Below, piece by piece: positions 23,745 through 35,586 of a stretch of 64,000 bases of DNA. Origin of the DNA: Apodospora peruviana (Eukaryota > Ascomycota > Sordariomycetes > Sordariales > Lasiosphaeriaceae); contig JAUEDM010000006.1 in assembly GCA_033439685.1 (NCBI GenBank), positions 1,116,001 to 1,180,000 on the forward strand. Reading direction: 5' to 3'. Each line of letters starts with the position of its first letter. The first letter of the stretch is position 1. The notes beneath the pieces are model-generated. The model was not told where the DNA came from, did not search any database, and worked only from the letters and a program-made list of their open reading frames with translations. The position numbers and the translations under genes were made by a program.

Positions 23745-25685
23745 ATGCCGAAGCAGTACGTCCTCTTTGGGCGTCCGGTGCCTCGACTTGGCACACGACA
23801 CACCTCCCTCCTACTCGTCACCATCTCCCTCTTCGCAGTCTTCAGCCTCTTCTTCATGCTGCCGAGCGCTATCCCGACGGGCCCGAGCCTGCAGATTGCC
23901 GACCACAAGTTCAGCATTCCAAAATCCTTCAAGAGCCCGTGGAAGAGCATGAGCCCGTGGAAGGCGCCGGCGCACGAGCCCCCGCGACAGATGAACGACA
24001 CATCGGGCGAGACGTCGTGGTACTCCAACTGGAAGTGGCTCTCCTACCCCTTCAGCAGCTCCGTCACGCTCGACGAGAACCGCCTGCTGCTGCCCGACCT
24101 GCTTGAGCGCACGCCGATCTACTGCTACTACGACAACACTCTCGAGAAGGACAAGGAGAGCCGCGAGGTCGAGAGCGACTTGCTCCTCTCGTGGCGGCGG
24201 GCCTGGTGGGCGCAGGGCTTCAAGCCTATCATTCTTGGACCTGCCGACGCTATGAAAAACTCCAAGTACGAGGAGCTGCAGAAGCTGCTGCCCGAGAAGA
24301 AGCTGGATCCGACCCTCATGACGGACCTGATGCGCTGGCTGGCCTGGGAGAACATGGGCGGCGGCCTGCTCGCGCATTACTTGCTGTTTCCCATGGGCGC
24401 CTACAACGACCCTTTGTTGACCTTTCTCCGCCGCGGCGAGTACCCTAAGCTGACCCGATGGAAGGACCTGGACGAGGGTCTTTTCGCCGCCCCTAAGGCC
24501 GACGTGGCCGCCGCCGTCACGCTCGCGACGGCGAGCCCGAAGCTTAAAAGCGCCAAGGATTTCTTGGAGTCGATCGGCGCGGACAAAGAGAACGCGTTCG
24601 CCGTCGACGAGCCGCCGAAGTCGCTTGCCTTCTATGGCGCCCGCCAGCTCGCGGCCAAGTACTCCAAGGTCGCCGAGGCCATAACCGCCTCGCACGTCAA
24701 GGGCTTCACGGCCCTCAACCAGCTCATCAACTCGCACCTCCACCTGACCTGGCAGAACCTCTTCTCCTCAGGCATCGCCGTCGTAAAGCCTCTCCCGCAC
24801 CACACCACGCACATGATCAGCCCGGCCTACGAGCTTGCCCTCCGCCTCACCCACTGCCCGGAATCCCCGCTCCCCTCGTCCTGCCCGCCCAACCTTCTTA
24901 AGTGCTCCCCCTGCGTCGCCGCGCACCCGATGAAAGTCTCGACCCCCTCCAACTACGAAAACACGTCCACCCTCTACACCATCGGCACCGTCCCGCACCC
25001 CTACACGGCCGCCAGCCTCAGCTCTTTGCGGGAGGAGATCTCCATCTCATGGATCCGCCGCGACTCCCCGCGCGACCCCTGGCTCGGAGACCTGACCAAG
25101 CGCGTCCTAGGCACCGGCGTGTCGGGCGGTCCCCGCGTCCTGCGCTTCAAGCAGGCCGTCGCCTCGGAGCTCGGCGCCGCCCACTCCCTCTGGCTCCTTG
25201 CCGAGCGCAAGCTCCCCGAAGACCTGGTGAACTGGCACTTTGGCTTCCCCGTACCGACCGAAGCCACCTGGGCCGACGAGGGCAAAAGCGAGACCCCCGT
25301 GCCCGGACCCGAACGTCGCCCCCCGCCACCGCCTCACGACCCAAAAGACGGACCGATCGCCACCCCCGAGGAGCTCGCGCTCGAACCGGCCCTCTTGTCG
25401 AAAGCGTTGACCGTTGTCGGCGATGCTAAAGGCAAGCTCAAGGCCACGAAGGAACAGGTAGCCGTGCGCGAGGCCATCGAGGCCTGGAACCTGGCCGACA
25501 CGGAAGCGTGGCGGTTCGCGCGCGCGTTCCTGGCGCGCAAGGCGGTCGAGAGGGAAAAGTGGGAAGAGGAAGAGGCGAAATATGCAGATGGCATGGGCTC
25601 CGAGAAGAAGCCTAGGGCTGGTAGCAGTAGCGGTGTGTTGGATCGGTGGTTAGATAGGGGCAGCTCAAAGGACAAGAAGGACTGA
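23745..25685 (+). CDS. Type II membrane protein with glycosyltransferase-like region, function unknown
   Basis: This is a single-exon gene of 646 residues. A basic N-terminus (MPKQYVLFGRPVPRLGTRHT) precedes one hydrophobic helix at about residues 20-42 (SLLLVTISLFAVFSLFFMLP), giving a signal-anchor topology with the bulk in the Golgi or ER lumen. The central part has features of DXD glycosyltransferases of the GT32/Och1 kind: a YCYYDN start, SWRRAWWAQGFKPIILGPAD, and TDLMRWLAWENMGGGLLAHY, where family members carry Asp, Gly-Gly and then DxD. Here the DxD position reads AHY. Several Cys (THCPES, SSCPPN, KCSPC) could form lumenal disulfides. The C-terminus is a Pro-rich then charged helical tail. 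The function is not established: an inactive or scaffold glycosyltransferase homologue is the inference. Confidence 0.7.
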   Translation: MPKQYVLFGRPVPRLGTRHTSLLLVTISLFAVFSLFFMLPSAIPTGPSLQIADHKFSIPKSFKSPWKSMSPWKAPAHEPPRQMNDTSGETSWYSNWKWLSYPFSSSVTLDENRLLLPDLLERTPIYCYYDNTLEKDKESREVESDLLLSWRRAWWAQGFKPIILGPADAMKNSKYEELQKLLPEKKLDPTLMTDLMRWLAWENMGGGLLAHYLLFPMGAYNDPLLTFLRRGEYPKLTRWKDLDEGLFAAPKADVAAAVTLATASPKLKSAKDFLESIGADKENAFAVDEPPKSLAFYGARQLAAKYSKVAEAITASHVKGFTALNQLINSHLHLTWQNLFSSGIAVVKPLPHHTTHMISPAYELALRLTHCPESPLPSSCPPNLLKCSPCVAAHPMKVSTPSNYENTSTLYTIGTVPHPYTAASLSSLREEISISWIRRDSPRDPWLGDLTKRVLGTGVSGGPRVLRFKQAVASELGAAHSLWLLAERKLPEDLVNWHFGFPVPTEATWADEGKSETPVPGPERRPPPPPHDPKDGPIATPEELALEPALLSKALTVVGDAKGKLKATKEQVAVREAIEAWNLADTEAWRFARAFLARKAVEREKWEEEEAKYADGMGSEKKPRAGSSSGVLDRWLDRGSSKDKKD

Positions 25686-26345
25686 ATAACTCACTCCCAG
25701 TTTTGTTTTGTTTTTCCTTGTTTGGCTTGATGTTTTGTTGAGAAAGGCGACAAATAAAAGTATCCCTTCAGTTGAGTTGGTCAAACTTGACTGTGCCACT
25801 TTACTGTCGTGTTGATGGTATGAAACCCATTGTATCTACTCACTGTATAAAGGCGATTGGTGGGCTGTGGGTCGTGGTTTCGTCCGTCTTGGGGCTTGGT
25901 TTGTTAGACAGGGCGGCGTTCTTCTGGGTATATCTTCAGTCAAACCATGTTTTTTTTGTCATTGCGATCTTCTGATGGCATCATTCTGTAGCTCACCACA
26001 GTTGTTCACATTGTAAAAGCAGAGCCACCACATAAGATACAAGTCTCTTTTCTGTGCTGAAACGTCTACTTTACATGACCTAATAGTAAGCTGTCTTCGT
26101 TAATTATGCCTCTTCCGTTTCCGGGAGAAGTTCCTCCAAAAAATCCCAGCCAGCAAAGTGTTCCCGTTGTATCGACCTATTAATACGGTACTTTGTGCCT
26201 GTAGCTTGCAACAATGACAATAACAAGAAGAATAATGTCTCTGTAGTCGTAATGATTCTCAATCGTCTGTCGTGTCGTCATGAAAAAAAATATTCATACC
26301 ACCCAGCTCGGTTCTGTAAGGCACGACAACCTCGCTGGTCCTCAA
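25686..26345. other. Convergent 3' intergenic region
   Basis: This AT-rich stretch lies between two converging gene ends. It presumably holds 3' untranslated sequence of both. No gene was recognised. Confidence 0.4.
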
Positions 26346-29076
26346 TCAGAGCTTGAAGTGCTCATGCATATCGCGGCGTCTTGACATGCCAAGCGAACTT
26401 GAGGCATTGGGCGGACGATTCTCGCCGTGCTTCTCGGCTGTGGGGGCAAGGAGTGCGCCTCCTTCACTATGGTCCACGACGCAAGACGCTTTGCTCGGTG
26501 AAATCTCGCGGATTGGAGAGACCAAATTCTTGGTCATGGATGGGCTGAGGGATGCGGCCGCGGATCCTGAGTACTGCGGCAAGTAACCCTGAGCAGTAGT
26601 CGAAGACAGCGCACTGCTGGTTGAGCTCTTTTTCAACTTCAACTGCCAAAGTGCCCTTCACATCAGATTAGCAAAATCTCGCAAAACGCGTGAGAGAATA
26701 TCCTGCTACATACCCTTTCTCTGATCGCTTTTCATTAGTACTGATTGATGAAAGACTATTGTCATCGCCTTCTGATGACATTCCGGGGTGTTTGGACATG
26801 GTGGTCTCCGCCGAGGAGCCATTGTTCTCAACTGCGGGTATGTATATCTCGGTCTCCATGGATTCTGTTCTCACGTGTCTGCCAGAAGCATATCCATCCT
26901 CGCTTGCATTGACTGGCTTGGCGGACTCGTACTGCTGGATTGGAGTCATCGGGCGGAATGGGTCGCCATCTGACTTGGTGCCGCGGAAGTCGAAGTTGAC
27001 AGGATGACGGCTGGCGGGAGCACGAGGAACGGCCAGTCTCTGGTTAGAACCGCCAGTGTCTACCTTGACAGGTGAAGGATGGTAGAAATGCTTCCCGTCA
27101 AATTTTGGGAGGCCCTGCATGACGGACTGGGGGGCTTTGCCCCAGTAGAGATAGCGAGCACGGCACTCCTCTTCGGTCAATGCTCGACTATAAACATAGT
27201 CTTGCTCCCGGGCAGTACGGGGGTTGACGCCGTTTGGAAGGGCTCCAAGAAGATATGGAACGCCCATGTGGCCGTCGCTTGACCCTTGAGGTTTGGTCGG
27301 CCGAGTCTGCGGTGGCTGAATCGGGGGTGCTGCCCAGAATTGTTTCTTGGCCGCATCGCGGGCCTCTGGTGACTGTTCAGAAGAGTCGTCTGCAGTCCCG
27401 CGAGGCAAGAATGGAGGTGCCAGAGCCGCCTGAACTGGGAGCCGTGAGATCCTGTTGTCGGCAAGGGGATCCAGACTCGACGGGGAGTGTGACATTGCGG
27501 ATAATGAGAGTCTGCCGTTGTCGTCCGCAGCCATCTCCCATGCGGCCTGCCAATTACTCTTTTGATCCTGTGTCTCGGTCGACAGACTCGTGTCAGAGAG
27601 ATTCACTTGGATGCTCAGATTATCATCGACCTCTTGGTCGGAGGGGAGGAACCCAGTTGACTCGGTTGGGGGTAAAGGTTCTTGGGGTCTATGGCTGTGC
27701 CGGGGATCACTCTGAGTGTCCCCTACCTTGCATTCTTGCTCAAGTTGAGTCCGAAGGTTGGCCTCAAAGCGCTGAATGTCGGTCTCGAGTTTCTTCATGG
27801 TCTCTCTCATACTGGTCTCGTCAATCTGATGTCGATTGTATTGGAGTTGATCCTCGCAATATTTGAGCGAACTTCTGAGAGTCGCGATCTGCTTCTTCGT
27901 GACCTCGCTGATCTTGATTGATGAAGCCGGAGGGGCAGTTGGTGGTTGGAAACCGATGTTGATGCGATTCGGCATCATCTGGATGCCAGGGAGGCCATGG
28001 CTGCCTTGGGGATATGGCCCGCCAATGATCTGGCCTGTTCCATTAGACGACATCTGCATGACAGAGCCTCCAAGATGAGGGACCGTGTTGGGACTTGCAC
28101 CATGGGGGAGTCCAACCATTTGAATGGGCATCATTGAAGTTCCCATAGTTCCGGGGAATCCGGCCGCGACCGGGTACAGAAGTTGGCCATTAAAGTAAAA
28201 TGGCTTGGTGCGGTCAAAGTTCTCCGGCGACGTAATCTTCACCTGCTCCTGTTTATCCGTCGATGAACCATTCTCGCTCTGCACGTCCCCAGACTTGGCG
28301 GTGTTTGTCTCCTTCGTTGCGTTGTCCGTGGTGGGCTGGGCGGAGCCTGGACGAACAGTAGGGGGCTGCTGAACAATAGGTTGGGGGACGGTAGGCTGAA
28401 GGAGAGGTGGTTGTGGTACCATGGGCTGTGGAACAACTTGCTGTTGGAAGGGGTAACCCGGTGCTAAATGAGGGCCAAACTGCAACGGGATCACCGACAG
28501 TGGTGCCGGGATTTGCTGAAGTCCGCCTGGAAATCCATGAACAAAGTGGGGCCAGAGGGCCACGGGCTGGTTCATCCCAACTTGTCCGAACGATGGGTTT
28601 GATTGGACTGGCTGCTCACGAAGAACCTGACCATCCATTGCAGAGTTGTCTCTGGTACGCCTGGAAGTTGGTGATGGTGGACCGCGAGTGTTGGGGACAA
28701 TTCGGCCACCGGCAGTGACCCGGACATGAGTAGGTGAGACCACGGCCTTGTAGAAGCGTTGAAATCCCTCATGCTTCTGCGCAGAGACCCCAGGAGGAGC
28801 TTGCAAAGGGTCAGCAGTGACGGTGTCCGAGTCACTTCGACCATGGTACTTCCACTGCATCTCGCCTGCGGGATTCTGGGCTGGCTCACGGGCTCGGTCC
28901 CGGATTGGTTCAGGGGCAAGCTCTGGTGCCGGTTCAACGGTAAGGGCTTCACGAGGAGCGGGCGTCTCGCGTGCAGCCTCACGAGCAGCCTCGCGGGTAG
29001 CACGACGGTCCTTGTTCCCCTTGAACACGATCTCGTCTGAAGAGTCAGACGAGCCTTGCTTCCGCTTGGGGGCCAT
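26346..29076 (-). CDS. Hypothetical disordered Pro/Gln-rich protein with central coiled coil
   Basis: I do not recognise a known family. The 890-residue product starts MAPKRKQGSSDSSDEIVFKG, with a basic and phospho-acceptor-like N-terminus, followed by degenerate repeats of Arg-Glu-Ala (TREAAREAARE). Next comes a Pro/Gln/Val tract (VVPQPMVPQPPLLQPTVPQP). A coiled coil at roughly residues 390-450 includes KKQIATLRSSLKYCEDQLQ and MRETMKKLETDIQRFEANLR. A conserved-looking block, YVYSRALTEEECRARYLYWG, lies in the last third. One intron, 26713-26656, with branch site TGCTAATC, joins the last exon in phase 2 and adds a Ser-rich, basic tail. The ATG has a strong context (A at -3, G at +4). A nuclear or signalling scaffold is only a guess. 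Confidence 0.75.
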
Positions 29077-30373
29077 TGGTTTGCCCTCCGATGAACAGGA
29101 TTGGTGATTGCGGACAATCTCAGCTGGAGCAACCGGGGATTAGAACAGTATTTACATCAAACTGGAGAAACGCGGGGTGTATCAGGAGTTTCAAACATAC
29201 CAACATCAGAGTTCCCAGGTAGGATAGAGCCAGAAGTAGGGTTTGTGTTTCGGAGGCTCAGGAGCTCCCCGATTGAATAGGTTTGTTTCATCGCTTTGAC
29301 GAGGCAGATGGAGCGGTATTGGGTAAAGGCGTGTCCCTCGCTTGTACCAGCGAAGCAAACTTGCTTCCGCCGACTTTGGGGATGTGCTGGGGATTAATGC
29401 ACGGTCTTGGTCACGCCAGGTCGGGCTGCAGCGGTGAACTGTTGTATCTGTATCTGTCAGCTTATTCGCCTCCACCAGGAGACCTGCACAGACTTACCCG
29501 TCGAAGCGTTGTCAGAACCAAGACGCGTAAGGAACTTGAGTTGGAAGTCGAGTCGAGAGACCCGAAGACGCTGGAGTGAGGATAGAGGACACTAGATGCC
29601 TTTGAATGAGGAAGAGGGATGCGTAACGGTGGACACCAAAAACCAAAAACCCAGGCGACGGCAAGGGTTGCTCAGCGAAGCAATCGGACTCCGATATGCA
29701 TACAGAAGCGTTGCCGAACCTTGCTCGCAGACACAGCTGGTAATGAAGCAGGAAGGTTGGGTGGAATTGAGGGCAGACGAAACAAAATGGCGGAGCGTGT
29801 AGTGGTGCGGGACAGATGTTGGATGGGGAGAGGAGAACAAAAGTCTTTCAAGAGGCGACGAGCGTCACGATAAAGCTGTCCGAGGTAGGAGTGATGGGCC
29901 AGGTCCTCCCAGCACGGCGTCTCGGGACCGAGGAGAGGCATCGTCGAGAAGGGAAGGACAGAGAAACATGGAGTTGAGACGGAGGAAGGAGTAAGAGTCT
30001 CCTCTTCCCCGGAAAGCGACCTGCGGAACAGCTTGGTTCATGATGGCGTCAGACAAGAATTGTTAGTGCAGACGATAAGGGGTACGCGAGGAAGGAACCC
30101 CAATGAGATATCAGGTGTTGGGTGGGTCCGCGCCGCAAGGCATCCAGAATCACCCTCCTTTACTTCTCTGAAGCAGGTGCGTTGGCACTCGTAATCTCAA
30201 CTCCAAGGGGAGGAACTCACGATCTCGGTACCTTATGGGTCACCGTCCCGGATTGAAGTTCTGCGATCGAAATAAGATACTTTTAGGTAACCATCCATTG
30301 GTCAGTCAGTGCAATTTGGTATATTCTGCAACTACCCTCCCCAAACTCAACGACAGCGTTTTACTTATCTCTA
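29077..30373. other. Intergenic region, 1.3 kb
   Basis: This is the promoter and leader of the upstream-lying unknown gene (-) plus the 3' end of the actin-related gene (-). Short frames on both strands show no domain features. Leader introns are possible but could not be fixed. Confidence 0.35.
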
Positions 30374-32144
30374 TCAGCTCGTTCCCCAGATGCCCAACGT
30401 CCAAGGAGCTCCGGCTGAGGCCCCTCTCATCAACCCGCCCGGACCGAGAGACTGTCTCTGTTGGGCTTTCACGTCAACTTCGCTGGCCCTGCTAGCGCCA
30501 GAAGCCCCTTGCTGCAACCACAATTCGCGGTCAATCGTGGCAATAGCTGGCACCTTTAGATGCGTAATTAGACTCGCTCCGGTCCAAGCTCCAAGTGACT
30601 CAATCGCACGCATCTCTCCTTGCGCCCTCGGTCTCTTGTCCGTCCCTCCCTTTAGCTGCTCCTCAATAGGGTCGACCTCCGGGACAACGTTGGCCGCGTC
30701 GTGCCAGACCCCATCTTGCTCTGCACCTACACTGTTGCCAGACTGCGACGCCACACCAGTTGAACCATGCCCTGCCTGTCGTGTTGCTTGTCTCTTCAGT
30801 TTTGGATTTGCGCGTAGTTGTTCCACAGCCTTGCCCTCGACAGCATCCCAGCCCCTTTCTTGTACGAGATGTGATACTTCGCCAAAAATCCGTTGTCGTA
30901 GTCCTAGCACATTCGCGCCTCCGCCAGTGAAGATGATCCGAGACATGCAGATTGACCGGACGTCCATCGGAAGCTTGAGGAGGCTGCGGTATACGAGGAC
31001 ATGTAGTGGCAGCTCATGATCATCAAAACTGCTGTGTGAATCATATCGAGTGTCAAAGAATGCGTTCTCGCACGGCTCGGTAAGCGAATCAAGCGGTAAT
31101 TCCAGGGACATAGGCGAGCCGGCCGATTTAAGGGGTATATTGACAACCGTGGGCTCTTTAGCAGGTGAGGTGCCTTGAACTTCTTCGCATTCGTCGTGCT
31201 CCTGGACTGTTGGCAGGCCCTCGGCGGGCTTGGCAGCAGCAGAGGTTTGAGACGGCTTGCACCAAACCAACCGAGCCGCAATCCCGCTGCATTCCTCAAA
31301 GCTCAGCACATACTCTCGGTCCTGCTCATGGTTGTCTTGGGTGGGCTCTTTCGGTGCTTGAGAGAGGTGCTTTGCGAGGAAGTCATGCGTTTGCTCCGTT
31401 AGCATTCTGCCTCCGCGGACACTTCTAGCACAATGCACCTCCCGGTACTCGTAGATACTCGTAACGACTGTTTCGCTCCACCCAAGATCGACGATCAATG
31501 CTGAGCGTACTCCCGCGGCAACAGCTAGGGAAACCGTGGGTGACAGCAGAGCCACCGTGGGTGGTTGAAAGCGACTGAACAGACTGTCCAGAACGGCTGA
31601 CAGTAGCGGAACTGGCAGACCTGAGGGTAGCACACATACCATCCGTCGGGGACGCGAGTCAATGAGAAGATATCTGGTAGATAGTGTCATTAACAGAATC
31701 ACACAGTATGCTGGGGCGAGCTCAAGCTTACTTGGTAAAAGCTTCTCTTAACGCCCTCTCAGCCCTGTCGCCCACGACGCCCAGGTCCTGGTCGCGGATG
31801 TCATACTGCCACAACTCATAGTCTTTGCCCCATTGATCCCCCGTTGCTCGCTGGCGCCAGTCAGTGACATAGTCGGGCAGCCAGGCCCGGAAGTCACCAA
31901 CTCGTCGCTGCTGGTCAGGGCCAAACCAAATGGTACCTCTGGGTGTAGAGTCGCCAGCAAATCCGACCTGGAGCTTGCGGGTGTCAAACTCGATCACAAT
32001 TATGTCCTCATCGGCACGGAGACTAGAGGGCGAGGCGAATGTTGAAGTGATGGGGCGCATAGGCGTCGACGGCCCACTTCCGCTGTTAGGACCTCCCGGC
32101 GATTTGATGTTGGCAACGGAGCGATGCGGCAGCACTCCCGCCAT
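30374..32144 (-). CDS. Actin-related protein (Arp10/Arp11-like)
   Basis: This 570-residue protein has an actin-like fold. The N-terminal block is IIVIEFDTRKLQVGFAGDST, aligned with the first phosphate loop of actin. It continues with EFDTRKLQVGFAGD..GTIWFG, a stretch like VCVLPSGLPVPLL in subdomain 1, a second loop, ALIVDLGWSETVVTSIYEYR (actin has VLDSGDGVTH), and CMSRIIFTGGGANVLGLRQR near the C-terminus. The disordered start MAGVLPHRSVANIKSPGGPN and a charged insertion near residues 260-330 distinguish it from conventional actin. The most similar class known to me is Arp10/Arp11, the dynactin pointed-end protein (Neurospora ro-7). A nuclear Arp is the alternative. One intron, 31731-31674, lies in phase 2. 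It is divergent from the GEN1-like gene, with 481 bp between starts. Confidence 0.78.
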
Positions 32145-32625
32145 TGCGGCGGATGTTGCTGTTGTCCGTGTCTAACAAACTGATTTGAATTGAGTCCAGT
32201 CAGTTATGAGAGATTTCGCTGTATAATATATGTCGTTCAAGCAGGTCGCTTCATCCGTACCTGAAATTGCTTGAGACGGGAGTGTTGAGATGAGTTGTGG
32301 TTGAAATCGCCCAATCAGAAGACTGCTGCTCCCCCAAAGGTCCCGAGCCACAGAGGATATGCACTAAAGCGAGCCCTTCTTGGCCCCTACAGGTCTCAAA
32401 CCGCGACTTCGCTTTGAGTGCCGTGGCAACCCGCACTGGCAATCCCAAAACGGAAAGCGACGTCAACAATTCCAGCTTCAACTCCGAGTCACTCCGACCT
32501 CGAGCCGATATTGCTGCACGGCCGACACCACCACGAACTCAATTTTGGCCGATTTTCTCGAAAAATGGATTGCACGCTTGATTTGCTATTGCTATTATAA
32601 GAGACCCCGATCGCGGTGGGCCGAG
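32145..32625. promoter_or_regulatory. Divergent promoter region of the actin-related and GEN1-like genes
   Basis: This 481-bp region lies between two divergent start codons and must contain both promoters. No other feature was recognised. Confidence 0.5.
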
Positions 32626-35586
32626 ATGGGTATCAAAGGGTGAGAACGCCCGGCGCATTTGCCACACATTTTTCGGGTCGCGATACTTACACTGGTCGTT
32701 TCCTGTAGGATTTACAAAGAGATTGGGCCCGGAGAGCGCATTTCCCTCTGCAAGCTTGCGGTCGAGAAGATTGAGCAGACCGGACAGCCCTTCCGTCTGG
32801 CCATTGATATCTCGATATGGCAGTTTCAGGTCCAGGCAGCTCGAGGTTCGTCCACACATCACTCTTCCCTTTCTTTTCTGCCGTCATATTCCAACTCGTC
32901 CGTCATATGGCGCTTTGACTAACTTGAGGTTATAGGTGGTTCCAACCCTGCGATCCGGACGCTTTTCTACCGCCTTGTACGCTTACTCGGCCTCGCGATC
33001 CAGCCAATCTTTGTTTTTGACGGCCCGAATAAACCGACGTTCAAGCGCAACAAGCGATCCGGACGAGGGGATGGCGTCGCAACTGCCATGGCCAAGCGCC
33101 TCATTCGTCTGTTCGGATTTGCCATTCACGATGCCCCGGGCGAGGCAGAGGCCGAGTGCGCGCTTTTACAACAGCAGGGCGTCGTAGATGCCGTTCTCAG
33201 TGAGGACGTTGACACCATAATGTTTGGCTGTCGTCGTACGCTGCGAAGCTGGACGGCAGAGGGAACAAAAGGCTCCAAGACTCCTACTCATGTCTCAATG
33301 TATAACGTCGACAAGTTGGCCGGTGCATCAAGCAGCACAGGTGGAATCAGCGGCCTGGACAGGGAGGGCATGGTACTAGTAGCGCTAATGAGCGGAGGCG
33401 ACTACCTGCCCGAAGGTGTACCAGGCTGCGGCGTCAAGGTCGCCTGCGAGGCGGCACGTGCCGGTTTTGGCCGGGACTTGTGCCGGATCAAGAAAGCGGA
33501 CACGGCTGGACTGGCCGCGTGGAAAAAGAAACTCCTGCATGAGTTGCAGACGAACGAAAGTGGTTTCTTCCGCACGAGGCACAAGGCCCTGGTAATCCCG
33601 GATACCTTCCCCAGTCTCGAGGTGTTGAGATATTATACACACCCTATTGTGTCGCAGCAGAACACCGTGGATCGCCTTAAGAGGGACTTCCCGACGACAG
33701 TACCGGTGGACGTGCAAGGTCTGCGGGAGTTTGTCCGGGAGACATTTGACTGGACTTTCCGGATAGGAGCCGTCAAGTTCATTCGCGTACTGGCCCCCAG
33801 CCTCTTGGTCCAGCTTCTCCTGCAAAGGATGGAGACTCATGACAGACTTCCCGACGACCTCAACCTTAAGCAGACATGGGAGTCATCGCTTGTGAAGGCT
33901 GTTTCGAGCCGCAGATCACACTTCAGTACTGATGCGACCCCGGAGTTACGGTTATCTTATGTCCCAGCCGATATCGTGGGAATAGACCTGAAGTCCGAGC
34001 CTGAAGAAGAGGTCGAAGCATACGGTCGTTCCGGTATTGCCCTAAACAGTGACGACGAGTTTGACGAAGAAGTTGCCGAAGAGCTGGCGAGCGAGCAGTC
34101 GAAGGGTGTTGGCAAGAAGTTTGATCCTTTGCAGCCAGATCTAGCTTGGATCCCAGAATCTGTCGCTAAACTCGGTGTGCCCCTGACAGTAGAAATCTGG
34201 GAGGAGAAGCAACACGCAAAGATCTCGCGGGCTGCCGCGAAGGCGGCCAAGACGCGGACCAAGAAGACGGGGATGCCTGTCGGGGCTCTTGACAAGTACG
34301 TCAGGTCCACCAAGAACACCATGACGAATATCCCGAAACATGCAACGCCACCCGTGCTGGCGTCTTCGCCCCCTGGCTTCATCCCGGACGTCTTCTCGAG
34401 TGAAAATATTGCCAGATCTCAGATTTCTCGCTCGATTGCTACGCAAGCCCCCAAGGCTGCCCCGGCAGGCGTAAAAAGTAAGCAATCCAAGAAACCTTCC
34501 AAAGCCAAGGCCAACAAGCCGACGGCGGGAACCAATCCGTGGGCCCTCGCCGGCTCACAAGTCAGTCCTAGGGTTACCAAGTCCGCTGCATCTTCCTCGG
34601 CACAGGACAAGCTCAACTTCATCCACGAGCCTATTTTCATCTCGTCGAGTCCTGTCGCACCTCCGGCACCTTCGCCTTCTAGTACGCACATGAGAGGCCG
34701 GAGGTCACCCACAAAGACGAAGCGACTGCAGAGTTCGTCAAATGAGGACCCGTTTCCGTCGGATCCTATAAACCCACCTACTCCGATTCCACAGAAGCAG
34801 AAAGCGCCGGGCGCTGCGGCAAAGCAGGGGCCCGAAAAGAGAGTTTCAAAAGGACCATCACGGCCAGCCACGAGAGCAAGGCCATTCATGAGGACCAAGA
34901 GTGGGGCGGAGGAAGAATTAGGGGTGAATATGACCCAAACCTCAATCACGGCTTACGGACATCTAGTGAAATATGCTGGGCAAAGCGCTTGGGGTAAAGG
35001 AAAAGAGGCTGCGGCTGCGGCGACTACTGAGCTGCTGTCTGACGACGAGGATGATGAAGCAGCTGATACTTCTTTCCCCTCATTGAAGACACTCATTGGA
35101 AGATCAATGTCCGAGGCTCCAAGTCGAATTCCACCTCCTACACCTCCTCCTGCTCCGAACTGGAGTTTAGACGTCAGCGACGATGACGATCCGTTTGCTA
35201 CAAAGTCGCAAGCAAAGCCTGGACAGCCGTGGCTGAAGGCAAGGGAAGCCCCATTGCCACCGAACATTATCAAGGTATCGACAACCAGCAATACCGTGAA
35301 ACACAAAAAGAATGGCAGGAATGATGAAGAGCTTGATTCAATTTTCTTTTCTTCAGAACCAGAGGACAGTGGGCGGTCTGATGACAAAAATGACAATAGC
35401 AAGCATTCAAACAAGGGCATGATCGCAGGCATATCTGCGGGTTTAGGGTATACGGGGACATCTGCATCTGCATTCACATCGCTAAAAACGGCGTCGGTGA
35501 CAGACTTAGGAAAAGGAGAGCATAAGAAAAAGTCGGGTTGGCGCTTTAGTAACGCGTCTGTGGTCGACTTGACAGGGGATGATTGA
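32626..35586 (+). CDS. Holliday junction resolvase GEN1/Yen1 homologue (XPG/Rad2 family)
   Basis: This is a nuclear structure-selective endonuclease that cuts four-way junctions in late mitosis. The N-terminal nuclease part starts MGIKGIYKEIGPGERISLCK. Active-site blocks are LAIDISIWQFQVQAA, IFVFDGPNKPTFKRNKRSGR, DAPGEAEAECALLQQQGVVD, AVLSEDVDTIMFG and LMSGGDYLPEGVPGCGVKVA, the last leading into the helix-two-turn-helix. All expected Asp/Glu metal ligands are visible. A chromodomain-like stretch and a long disordered Ser/Pro/Lys tail follow, ending in VVDLTGDD, a textbook SUMO-interacting pattern. Introns are 32640-32708 and 32846-32935 (donor GTTCGT), giving 933 residues. The first exon holds 14 bases. 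The start is fixed because Met-Gly at the very N-terminus is functional throughout the family. Confidence 0.93.
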
